A stretch of DNA of 64,000 bases from NCBI RefSeq assembly GCF_021130785.1, contig NC_060209.1, positions 21,661,501-21,725,500 on the forward strand, written 5' to 3'. The position numbers were made by a program, and so were the translations under genes. The notes below the pieces were generated by a model. The model did not search any database. It was given only the letters and a program-made list of their open reading frames with translations, and was not told where the DNA came from. The stretch is from Homalodisca vitripennis. Lineage: Eukaryota > Arthropoda > Insecta > Hemiptera > Cicadellidae. Numbering within the stretch: the first letter of the stretch is position 1; every line of letters starts with the position of its first letter. Positions 12,096 to 22,200 of this stretch are shown one piece after another.

Positions 12096-12380
12096 CAACA
12101 AATATTGAATCGCAAAAAGTACTTGCTCCGCCGGGACTCGAACCCGGATCTCTCACTTGCCGGGTGAATGTGCTACCATTACACCACAGAGCCCTAACTT
12201 TTTACGATTCAATTAATTTTGTATTTGGCCGTTTCTTCCACATATGTGTTTAAATAACCAAACTAACATATGATCGGAAGACCAAATACCTGTCAAATGA
12301 CTTCTGTTTACATTCATTAAATTTGTATAAGTGGCAATAGCCTAATTTAATTTCAACAAATATTGAATCGCAAAAAGTAC
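12091..12380. mobile_element. tRNA-carrying repeat insertion bounded by 32-bp direct repeats
   Basis: A perfect 32-bp sequence starting AATTTCAACAAATATTGAAT is present at 12091-12122 and again at 12349-12380. Inside, a tRNA-like segment is bracketed by a 17-bp inverted repeat with one mismatch (12104-12120 against 12197-12213). The insertion sits in a (TA)n tract that is uninterrupted in the paralogous copies. It could be a small SINE or tandem-repeat-derived element; I recognise no named family. Confidence 0.6.
12123..12193 (-). tRNA. tRNA-like gene, positional anticodon GGC (Ala-type), possibly pseudo
   Basis: A cloverleaf can be drawn on the minus strand. Acceptor GGCTCTG pairs with CGGAGCA (mismatch at pair 1), D arm GTGT/GCAC encloses AATGGTA, anticodon stem TTCAC/GTGAG encloses CCGGCAA, and T arm CCGGG/CCCGG encloses TTCGAGT. 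The B box GGTTCGAGTCC is perfect, and a T5 run suitable for Pol III termination follows within 10 nt (TTTTT at 12120-12116, read as AAAAA on +). The loop places GGC at 34-36, but position 33 is C instead of the near-universal U. The body also resembles tRNA-Gly in length and D-arm sequence. It is therefore either an odd functional tRNA or a tRNA-derived repeat. Confidence 0.5.
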
Positions 12381-12383
12381 CGG

Positions 12384-12432
<49 letters not shown>

Positions 12433-13810
12433 TTGATTAATTTATATGATATTTCATGTCATTTAAATAGTTTATGAAAATTGCAATATGTGGAAAAATA
12501 TGGCCTTTATATTGCAGTATCTTTGAGGATCAGGTTATGTGACTTCCAAATCCACGTGATGGAGCTAGATGGATTAAAAGAGGATCTGCTGCTAATACCA
12601 TAATTTTTTTCTATAACTACTTTTCTCTTTCAATCCATCTTTACTGCATACGTTAAGATTTATATTGTTGCGATAAAATCATAAATAAAGTTGATTTAAT
12701 GAATGACTTGTGAACTATTGTAACATACAAACTCAGTAATATATTACTTAGCTTTATTTTTACTTGCTTATAATAATAAGTAAATATCTATACGTATAAG
12801 TACAATACCGGGAACACATACAGTGAGTTCCAAATTTAATGCACACTGAAGGAATCTTAGAAACAATTAGAGATGTAGCAAATATTAAATTGACAAGCTT
12901 GTGCTTAAAAGCAAAACAACAAATTAATGTGGTCAAAATCATTATTGGTTTGACCATTCACTTGCTGCGCTCAAATAACTGTTTTTGGTCAAAAATATAA
13001 AACTTTTATAGGTCTTTTATTAAGAGCTACTATAAAAATATTGAAACCTTTTTTGTTTGAAATTTCTTATAGTGCTTAAATACTATAATGGAACATTTTT
13101 TAAGACAAGCAAGCAGGAGATTTTAATTTTGCCTGCTCAAAACGGATATTATATCTTTCAAATTGCGATCTATTTCCTGGAGCTGAGAAAGTAACATAAG
13201 AACATTTTCTAAAATACTTACATTTCCTTTAAACTCTACATAAATAAGGAAATTATACTAAAATTTTTATAGTTTATAGCTTTACTTGGCTGAAAAAACT
13301 ATTTTCTTCTTCTATATACAAGACGCTAAGTTAATGAAATCACATAAATTGATCTTGCTTGTACGACGATCCTATAGTTTTACCACACCCTTATCGTATC
13401 TTGAACTAGTTTAAACAGGATGTTTTCGGAAATTTTCCATAGCTATTCTATTGATACAAGATGATCCTTTTTCGTGTTACAACGATCAGAAATGAATTTT
13501 AATTTTAAACTTTGTTTCAATTAAGAGTTAGTTATCCAATTGAGGAAGAGATCAGATTTTGGATCTCAAAACGTTGTGTTACCGGTACTATTTCTTATAT
13601 CATTGGCAAATCTCTGAAAACGCTGTCACCCTCACAATCCTTCCAACGTAAAGACAACCCCTAAACAAAGAAGTGTATCACACGACATATTTATAATGGG
13701 GATTGACATTGCTAATTTGTTATTTGAAATTTAACGGATTAAAATATTGATTTTCTCTAAACATCTTTTGGCAAGTAAAATACGCTGTAACGAAATCACA
13801 TTTTCCATTG

Positions 13811-14005
13811 CTATAGGCAGTGGAAAAACACGCCGGACACAAAATAAGAGTTCGTTATGAATCTATGACGTAACAAAAGAGAACGTAAAAGGACGTAATC
13901 ACGGACAAATTTCCCGCACATCGTTTCTGTACAAACCGCTGATATTCGGTTTTGTATTTCAATCACCATACAACAATCGGTGAATTTAGAATCCAGCAGT
14001 TTCAA
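13811..14005. promoter_or_regulatory. most conserved ~195-bp block of the unit, upstream of the promoter
   Basis: This segment is almost unchanged in all seven copies: here and at about 27406-27603, 39584-39778, 42911-43105, 48518-48712, 52129-52326 and 57801-57995. It carries TATGACGTAAC, GGACGTAATCACGGAC and other ACGT cores of the bZIP/CRE half-site type. A 64-codon minus-strand frame runs through it, but indels break that frame in the copies at 27.4 and 52.1 kb while the flanking DNA stays conserved. I therefore read it as a noncoding, possibly regulatory, element. Confidence 0.45.
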
Positions 14006-14029
14006 ATGGAAATGACTTTATATTTTGTT

Positions 14030-14830
14030 ATTTTCTTTTTAACTTGCATATTTTATTTTAGTTTTAGTTTTTTAATTTTTTTTAGACAGGAGCAGTTATG
14101 TTACTGTTATTACAAATAATTTAGACATAACACAGTCCTAGCACAGTCGACATTATTGTAAGACAAGTTCACCCTTTTGTAATGGTGAGACATTCTGAGG
14201 CATATTTAAAGCGGTGTTAAATGATCAAACCCTCTATAAATAGCCTCTTCCTATTCTTCATAATTTTTATTTTCTTTTGAAATTGTATATTTTGTTTTAG
14301 TTTTTTTGATGACAGGAGCAGTTATGTTGCTCTTATTAAAATATTTTTTACGTATAACAGTCTAGGATACAGTATTTTGTTTTCAACTATAATGGTCAGT
14401 TATACATCATAGTCGACATTAAAATAAGCAAAGTTCTACCTTATGTAATGGTGCGATATTCTGAGGCATATTTAAGGCAGTGTTAAAAGATCAGACTTTC
14501 TATAAATAGCCTCTTCCCATTCTTCATAATTTTTATTTTCTTTTGAAATTGTGTATTTTGTTTTAGTTTTCTTGATGACAGGAGCAGTTATGTTGCTGTT
14601 ATCAAAATATTTTTTACTTATAACAGTCCAGGATACAGTATTTTGGTTTCGACTATAATTGTCAGTTATACATCACAGTCGACATTAATAAGCAAGCAAA
14701 GTTCTACCTTATGTAATGGTGCGATATTTCGATGCATATTTAAGGCAGTGTTAAAAGATCAGACTTTCTATAAATAGCCTCTTCCCATTCTTCATCTAAC
14801 ATCCACTGCATTACTCAGTCAAGTACCTGT
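14030..14830 (+). promoter_or_regulatory. triple tandem promoter module (three TATA boxes)
   Basis: Three ~267-bp direct repeats each run from a T-rich stretch ending GACAGGAGCAG, through CAGTCGACATT (or a variant) to TATAAATAGCCTCTTCC. TATA boxes start at 14235, 14501 and 14769. Only the last continues into the leader exon (TTCATCTAACATCCACT); the first two run into the next repeat. About 25 bp below the last TATA is TCATCT, a partial arthropod initiator, and TCAGTC lies 46 bp below it. Tandem promoter duplication is familiar from rDNA spacers, but this is a TATA-type, Pol II-like module. Confidence 0.5.
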
Positions 14831-15104
14831 CTACCCAAGCACTCTTCACGTTAGCAAGGTTTTTTTGTTACACATTCCGGGATCGTAATAAGTACAAGTA
14901 GTGAAAAAGGTAGCTAAAGAGTTTGTTAGTTAAGTAACAAAGTAAGTGTGTTAATATTCTTCCAAGAATTTACCGTCGTAAAAAAACATAATCATGACAA
15001 TTATGTGAAAGTTATGTGTAATCAGTTTTACGTTTGATAAATGAAGTTGTCGCAAATTAGGAATTAAAGTTCCTGTTTCCTTCCAGAGCCAACGGACGTA
15101 AGAA

Positions 15105-15242
15105 ATGATGATATCCGATAAGGGAAGGAACGGCGGTTTTCAGTCTGGATCAATACAACGTAACTCGAGGTTAACTCATGACATTTACTCGTATATATAC
15201 AACATTGCAATTGACGTCTCTGAAAGGATGTGTGTGTCTTGA
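15105..15242 (+). CDS. candidate short multicopy gene, copy 1 (45 aa)
   Basis: Predicted gene model: TATA at 14769, leader exon from about 14794 to 14941, intron 14942-15086 (GTAAGT donor, acceptor CTGTTTCCTTCCAG), then exon 2. The leader has no ATG, the intron does, and the first ATG after splicing is 15105, followed by 45 codons and TGA. An in-frame TAA lies two codons before the ATG, fixing the start. The product begins MMISDKGRNGGF and contains a Tyr-rich segment DIYSYIYNIA; it has no signal peptide or recognisable domain. The sequence is locally less AT-rich than its surroundings. No family recognised, and translation is unproven; it could be a spliced noncoding RNA. Confidence 0.35.
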   Translation: MMISDKGRNGGFQSGSIQRNSRLTHDIYSYIYNIAIDVSERMCVS

Positions 15243-15594
15243 CTGAATGTTGCAATTAACTTATGTACCTTTAGGTTTATCAGCCCGTGGGGTTTTACAC
15301 TTTGCAAATTCTGCGTTCTTTGTATAAATCTCATAAGTACGAAGATATAACCTTTATAGATTGAAATGAAAATATTAACTTTAAATATTTTAAGCTTTTA
15401 TTCGCAATGTATGTCAGCACACAAGTAATTTTAGTAAAGTTAGAAGTAACAGCGTACATAAATTAGACAAAAACAAGTTTGGGAAAGCCGTTTAGACTTT
15501 GGGTTTGAGTTAGAGATAGCGCAGGTTCAAATCCTGTCCGTGACCGTTGCAACTTTCATCCGTAATGGCAACACATACTGAGTCGACATATATT

Positions 15595-15612
15595 GTATCC
15601 CCATGGGGATAC
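15595..15612. repeat. 18-bp perfect palindrome GTATCCCCATGGGGATAC
   Basis: The same palindrome is at 33520-33537. It is degraded at 19590-19617 (small insertion) and changed on one side in the copies at 44.05, 53.29 and 63.73 kb, which read CCCCATGGGGAAGCC. A possible binding site, or chance retention. Confidence 0.8.
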
Positions 15613-15774
15613 CCAAAAAAGTGATTGACCTTTCCTTTTATTCATTTATTAGAAAAATCAAAGGACATGCTAATGATATTGTTGCTCTTACCTACAAAAT
15701 TCTCTATTGGTGATAAACAAAACAATTATGTAAAGTTCGACCACTATATGTCGATAGGATAATTATGAGTTTAA

Positions 15775-15775
<1 letters not shown>

Positions 15776-15861
<86 letters not shown>

Positions 15862-15869
15862 TGTGTGTG
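15776..15869. repeat. (GT)n microsatellite, longest copy
   Basis: About 94 bp of GT with one interruption. The same locus in paralogous units is 26 bp (33701-33726), 24 bp (44235-44258) and 53 bp (53460-53512), and is essentially absent near 19770. Confidence 0.95.
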
Positions 15870-17411
15870 AATTTTGAGAGTACACACTTAAAAAAGAAAA
15901 CAAACAGTTTTATGATTAAATATTTACGAAATGAAAATACTTAAAAATATAAACAATTGATTTAATTTAATTAGATGCTGTGTGTAAAGATTTTAATGAA
16001 GAAAAAAACATTATAATATTGTTTTTATAACTAGGAATCACGTTTGGAACTATCCACATTATGTTAATAGAGCACAAAAATATTATGAAATTTTCCTAAA
16101 ATACTTTTTAATTATAATAAAGAAATAAAGATTTTTTTCATTTATTATTTATTTTACAACATTTTCCTGTACCAAATAATTTGCAACATTATTATTAGAA
16201 TAGAAAATGAAAAAAAAATATAACCAACCAATTAAAAAAATGGTAAACAGCGAAGAAATTTACAGTAATTTTCAAAGATTAAATATGAATTAAATAATAT
16301 TTTTAATTCATCTTTAACCGACTTTATATTGATTCTAAACAGATTGTATTGTGATTTCCCACAGATTTAAACTGTATTTCAATAGATTGTGTATTGATTC
16401 AAAAAATATTTGACATAATTCAGTTACAGGATTTCTGGATGAGCAAGGTTGGAGTAAGAAACGCCTCCAATCAAGTTCCATGTGAAAGAATTTAGGGTAT
16501 TAATCTGTCATGCCTCCATGAAAGAAGGGCAGCTCTTTACAGCATGTCAAAGCAGGCAGAGATGGCAAGCCCTTAGGTCTAGGCTAGTAAATGCCCTTAA
16601 CATTCTCTCGAAGACCAACAGCCACCCCCATAATAAAATGTGACTTTGTAGATATATATAGATTTTCCAGCGTACATTATGTTCCACTGGAAGATATAAA
16701 AAAGCTAGAAGTGAACCGTCCTGGAGGTCTGATTACAAGTTGCACAACCGTAATAATCAACACGAAAATATTTGAAATGTTTTCATACGTTTTGTAAAGA
16801 ATTCATCCAAGAAAAGAATTATTGCATTTGATATTAGGAAACTCAGTAACACTCTGAATTTTGAAGTAATCGAAACCAAATAATATATGCGTACGTCCAA
16901 TCTCTGTTATATGGAACTGTAGCGCGGAGCTCTCCAGCTTAATTAATTGTGGTGCAGAAATCGTTAAAGCTGCTTTTGTGAAGGGTAGAACATACAATCA
17001 ATTGTTTTAAAGAAATTTTTATCATACCTACTATACATTTTCATTAAAAATCCTTTAATTTGTGTTTATAAATATTTTGGTTTAAAGATTATTTTTAATC
17101 AATCGATTTCACAATTTCAAATACGAAAAGGTGGAGTCATTCATCGTCACAAATTGTTTTTTTACATAAATAACATTTTTTTACCGTTTTTATGTTAGTA
17201 ATAAGCTTAGAAACATTTATATATTTAATTCATCTCCTCACAAAATATTGAAGGAAAAGTAAAGTAGCGGCAGAATCTTGACAGCAATGAGGAGGTCAAA
17301 GTCACTCATCCGCGCTCATTATACACGGAGATCAACTCAGAGAAACGTCCATCCACCCTCTTCTCTACACAATAGGAATAAAGATTTAGTGTCGTATATA
17401 CTAATCCTTTC

Positions 17412-17449
17412 ATTATTATTGTTATTATTATTATTATTATTATTATTTA
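17412..17449. repeat. (ATT)n microsatellite
   Basis: Trinucleotide tract repeated at the same phase at 21900-21925, 35270-35299, 46308-46347 and 55588-55622. The poly-Leu and poly-Asn runs of open frames crossing it on either strand come from this tract and do not indicate proteins. Confidence 0.93.
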
Positions 17450-18298
17450 TGAATATTTGTAGACTTTTCTCTGAATACGCATTAGAACCATTAAGTGTGC
17501 AGAACCAATTGGAGTGTAAAACAACACCAAACATATTCATCAAATATATCGATTTAACTTTGTTAAAAATTAAAAAAAAAAGGAAAATTGTTTAGGTATA
17601 TATTTATAATCTAATGCATATTTCAGTAGTCTTTTGTTATTATAAATTAGCACACGGAATAACACAGTGAAAGCAACTCAAAAGTGTTTTATGTTTTAAC
17701 AATGTCAACTGTTTAGCTGTTTTGTCACGAACCAGAGAATACCTCGTACATTAACGCTCTTGTGTGTTGCATCATTAATGTAATAAAGTGGTTTTTGTTT
17801 TCACAAAGACAACACAGTTTTTAACATATGTTAATATACATGAGGTATGTTCGTGCTGGTTTTTTAGTACGCTTTGTGTAGAATAAACAAAACGTGTATT
17901 ATTCTAGTCTATTATCGTTTATGCGACGTAAGAACTATTAAATACCAAGTATTAAACTATAATATACAAGCTTAAGGTTATATAAAGAGCTCTGTTATCC
18001 AAATACCGTAAAGAGAAATATATTAAGCCAGGCTGGATGTCAATACATCAGTATACACCATAAATTAGCAAGAACCAAAAACTATGCTACCAGAAAAATT
18101 TAAATTAATAAAATTCAATGGAAGTAAATGCTTGAAAACACTATACATAAACAGGAATAGAGCTAGAGATAGATAGAGTTCTCTAAACAACGAAGAAGGG
18201 CCTATTGAAAATTCCAGTATTCTTTCTTCTCACTTTATCTAAAAATTGAACCGTAGTCATATCTAAATTTTCATATTGGCTGAACTATTTCAAAATTG

Positions 18299-18333
<35 letters not shown>
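18299..18333. repeat. (TA)n microsatellite
   Basis: Paralogous tract at 36149-36174; much shorter or absent at 22775 and 47198. Confidence 0.93.
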
Positions 18334-18338
<5 letters not shown>

Positions 18339-18740
18339 TTACAAAATATGTAACTTTAATATTAACTGTAATAAAAGTAATGTAATCATTTATTTTTGGA
18401 GTAGTCTGACGATGAACATTCGAAAGGGCTCGTAAAAAAAGAACATTGGAAAAGTGTTGTTTTTATAACATTTACTGCTAGTTTCAACATTTTCCAATTG
18501 CTCAAAGAGTCCTCACTAAGCTACTGAAACTAAAACGCAAAATATTGAATTTGTTTGGCGTAAATTTAAATATCAAAATTCCAGGAGCAGTTCTGTTGCT
18601 GTTATCAAAATATTTTTGACGTAAAACAGTCCAGGCTATATTATTTTGTTTTCTACTATAATGGTCAGTTATACATCACAGTCGACATTATTGTAAGACA
18701 AGTTTTACCACTATGTAGTGGTGCGATATTCTGAGGAATA

Positions 18741-18830
18741 TTTAAAGTGGTGTTAAAAGATTACACCTTCTATAAATAGCCTCTTCCCATTCTTCATCTA
18801 ACATCCACTACATTACTCAGTCAAGTACCT
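18741..18830 (+). promoter_or_regulatory. single promoter module, TATA at 18771
   Basis: TATAAATAGCCTCTTCC at 18771 leads directly into the leader exon TTCATCTAACATCCACTAC; no upstream duplicate TATA is present in this copy. Confidence 0.45.
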
Positions 18831-19108
18831 GTCTACCCAAGCACTCTTCTTCACGTTAGCAAGGTTTTCCTGTTACATATTCCACCATCGCAATAAGTAC
18901 AAGTAGCGAAAAAGGTGGCTAAAAAGTTTGATAGCTAAGTAACAGACAAGGCAAGTGTGTTATTCTTCCAAAGATTTAACATCGTAAAAACATAATCATG
19001 AGAATTATGTGAAAGTGATTTGTAATCAGTTTTACATTTGATAAATGAGGTTGTCACAAATTAGGAATTAAAGTTCCTGTTTCCTTTCAGAACCACCGGA
19101 CGTAGGAA

Positions 19109-19246
19109 ATGACGATTTCCGATAAGGGAAGGAACGGCGGTTTTCAGTCTGGATCAATACAACGTCACTCGAGGTTAACTCGTGACATTTACTCGTATAT
19201 ATACAACATCGCAAATGACGTGTCTGAAAGGATGTGTGTTACTTGA
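19109..19246 (+). CDS. candidate short multicopy gene, copy 2 (45 aa)
   Basis: Same model as at 15105 and still open for 45 codons (begins MTISDKGRNGGF). TATA is at 18771 and the leader, to 18950, has no ATG. The intron 18951-19090 starts with GC in the context ACAAG|GCAAGT, the classic strong GC-AG donor, and ends CCTTTCAG. Differences from copy 1 are mostly replacements (for example Asn to His at residue 20, His to Arg at 25, Ile to Asn at 36), so purifying selection is not evident. A possible poly(A) signal AATAAA lies ~480 bp downstream, near 19724. Confidence 0.33.
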   Translation: MTISDKGRNGGFQSGSIQRHSRLTRDIYSYIYNIANDVSERMCVT

Positions 19247-22200
19247 CTGAATATTGCAATTAACCTATGTACCTTTAGGTTTATCAGCCCTTGGGGGTTT
19301 ACACTTTGTAAATTCTGCGTTCTTTGTATAAATCTCATAAGTACGAAGATATGTTTTAAAGATTGAAATGAAAATAATAACTTTAAACATTTTAAGCTTT
19401 TATTCGCAATGTATGTCAGCACAGAAGTACTTTTAGTAAAGTTAGAAGTAACAGCGTACATAAATTAGACAAAAATAAGTTTGGGAAAGCCGTTTAGACT
19501 TTGGGTCTGAGTTAGAGATAGCGCAGATTCAAATCCTGTCTGTGACCGTTACAACTTTCATCCGTAATGACAACACATACTGAGTCGACATATACTGTAT
19601 CCCCATCCATAGGGATACCCAAAAAAATGATTGACCTCTCCTTTTATTCTTTTATTAGAAAAATCAAAGGACACGTCAATGATATTGTTGCTCTTACCTA
19701 CAATATTCTCTATTGATGATAAATAAAACAACTATGTTAACCGCTATTTGTCGATAGGATAATTATGAGTTCAAATATGTTTGTGTAAATTGGTATAGAC
19801 CTAATACTCGGATAAGAGAATTTTATGAGTACACACTTAAAAAACAACAGTTTTAAGATCAAATATTTACGAAATGAAATTAATTTTTAAATTAAATTAT
19901 TGACTTAATTTAATTAGATGTTGTGAGTAAAGATTTTAAGGAAGAAAAAACATTATAATTTTGTTTTAATAACTAGGAATCACATTTGGAACTATCCATA
20001 TTATGTTAATAGAGCACAAAAATATTATGAAATTTTCCTAAAATATTGTTTTATATAATAAGGTATATTAATTTCTTCTTGTAATTATTTATTTTGCAAC
20101 ATTGACCCATTCCAAAATAATTTGGCAGCATTACTATTAAAATAGAAAATGAACAAATATAAGCAGAGAATTAAAAAGGTATTTGAAGGTAGCGAATACA
20201 GTGAAAATAATTTAAAAAGTTTAAATATGAATTAATCAGATTTTTATTTACCATTAATCGACTTTATATTAATTCAAAACAGATTGTTTAATGATTTGTC
20301 ACAGATTTAAACTGTGTTTCAATAGATTGTGTATTGACTCAAAAAAGTTTTGACATAATTACAAAAACTTTATTAATTTAATAACATTCGTATTATTTTT
20401 TTTAATAGGTCTTATAGTGAGTATGTATAGATTTTCATTAATTTCAAACACATATCATTTTCATTTCACGTGATTTTATATTAATTTCTAAAACAACGTA
20501 CGTCCATTTCAAATATATTTTATAACCATTTTCAGCCTTCTTGTAATAAGATCTATTGCCTGTCGCTAGACTTCATTCGTTATATTCAAAATCTGAAAGC
20601 ATTTTTAGCATTATTGACGACAATTTATTCCACCAGCTCCTTGGGTTTCTTTATATTGTGTCGTACTCTTTAAAAGTACGATTCTTTTCAGTAACCCAAC
20701 CTTGAATTCATGAGTATCACTTCAATGGTATTCAGAGATTATTTAAAATATCACCTCGGCACCTAATAAAAGTTGCTTTAATCAATTTTCGCCAACGAAC
20801 TTTCAATATGGCTGTTCTGAAATGTCACAGTTATTATGTACGTGTTTTTTTGTAAGGGGCACGGTCAAATTTACGTAAATTTGACGACTGCTTCCGTCAA
20901 GTTACAGGATTTTCTGGATGAGCAAGGTTGGGGTAAGAAACGCCTCCAATCTAGTTCCATGTGAAAAAAATTTTTGGGTATTAATCTATCATGCCTCCAT
21001 GAAAGAAGAGAAGGGCAGCTCTGTACAGCCTGTCAAAGCAGGCAGAGATGGCACGCCATTAGGTTTAGGCTAGCAAATGCGCTTAACATTCTCTCCAAGA
21101 CCAACAGCCATCCCCTAGTAAAATATGACTTTATAGACAATAGCATATAGATTTTCCAGCGTGCATTATGTTCCACTGGAAGATATAAAAAAGCTAGAAG
21201 TGAACCGTCTTGGAGGTCTGATTAAAAGTTGCACAACTGAAATAATCAACACGAAAATATTTGAAATATTTGCATACGTTTTGTAAAGAATTCATCCAAG
21301 AAAAGAATTATTGCATTTGATATTAGGAAACTCAGTAACACTCTGAATTTTGAAGTAAGCGAAACCAAATAATATATGCGTACGTCCAATCTCTGTTATA
21401 TGGAACTGTAGCGCGGAGCTCTCCAGCTTAATTAATTGTGGTGGAGAAATCGTTGAAGCTGCTTTTGTGAAGGGCAGAAAATACATACAATCAACTGTTT
21501 AAAGAAATTGGAAACCTGCCTATTACAAATGTTCATTAAATATACTTTTATTTGTGTTTATAAATATTTTGGTATAAAGATGTTTTTAATCATACGATTT
21601 CACAATGTAAAATAAGAAATGGTGGAGTCATTCATCGGCACAAATTGTTTTTCACATAAGTCATATTTTTTACCGTTGTTATATTAGTAATAAGCTTAGA
21701 AACAATAATATATTTGTTTCACAATCCCACAAAATTTTTAAGGAAAAGTAAAGTAGCGGCAGAATCTTGACAGCAATGAGGAGGTCAAAGTCACTCATCT
21801 GCGCTCATTATACACGGACATCAACTCAGAGAACCGTCCATCCATTCTCTTCTCTACACAATAGAAATAAAGATTTGGTATCGTATATACCAACCCTTTC
21901 ATTATTATTGTTATTATTATTATTTATGAATATTTGTAGACTTTTATCTGAATAAGCATTAGACCCATTAAGTGTGCAGAACCAATTGGAGTGTAAAAAC
22001 AACAACAATCATATTCGTAAAATATATGGATTTAACTTTGTTAAATTCTAAAATAAAATAAAAATTTTTTAGGTGCATATTTATAAACTAATGCATATTT
22101 AAGTAGCCTTATGTTATTATAAATTAGCACACGGAGTAACACAGTGAAAGCAACTGAAAAATGTACTATGTGTTTTAACAATGTCAACTGTTTTGCTGTT

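Larger units (their letters stand above)
12046..12426. repeat. (TA)n tract split by a ~290-bp insertion
   Basis: (TA) runs occupy 12046-12090 and 12389-12426. At the same phase, 25953-26003 and 38179-38210 carry one uninterrupted (TA)-rich tract, so 12091-12388 is inserted sequence. Confidence 0.9.
9163..18576 (+). repeat. array block 1: ~1.2 copies of the ~7.7-kb unit
   Basis: The array starts at about 9163 inside the unit (CTCTCTGAATAAGCA, as at 21943). Landmarks in order are: LINE/PLE-like tail region 10143, AAGTACGCATTTCTCACTTC 10270, TGATCATCC cluster 10742-10800, AAGTGCGGAAATAGACTAC 11060, CTGACTGGTAGTGGACGTTG 11519, conserved block 13811-14005, triple promoter module to 14820, short gene 15105, ATT tract 17412, tail 18487. 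Its 10.2-13.9 kb part most resembles 36.4-39.7 kb, and its 14.1-18.6 kb part most resembles 32.4-36.35 kb. It ends at a phase jump near 18577. Confidence 0.85.

Noticed and set aside
13811..14005. 64-residue minus-strand frame in the conserved block
   Set aside because: Indels break it in two of seven copies while the DNA around them stays conserved; interpreted as noncoding conservation.
14030..14830. LTR of a retrotransposon (TATA, repeated ends)
   Set aside because: No TG...CA termini, primer binding site, polypurine tract or gag/pol remnants flank the module, and the duplicates are strictly tandem.
15480..15560. tRNA-like text with a near-perfect B box (GGTTCAAATCC) downstream of the short gene in each unit
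   Set aside because: No A box at the right distance, and no acceptor or anticodon stems can be paired. At most a decayed SINE fragment.
16803..16997. Minus-strand 64-residue frame recurring at 21292, 34659, 45602 and 54940
   Set aside because: The changes visible between the copies are replacements and the C-terminus varies. This looks like neutral drift of a repeated sequence, not a conserved gene.
17278..17595. 105-residue frame starting MTAMRRSKSL with a Leu-rich stretch like a membrane anchor, present in several units
   Set aside because: The Leu run (and the Asn run on the other strand) comes from the (ATT)n tract and changes length with it. Copies differ mainly by replacements, and one copy (55.46 kb) is frameshifted. 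No evidence of a protein.
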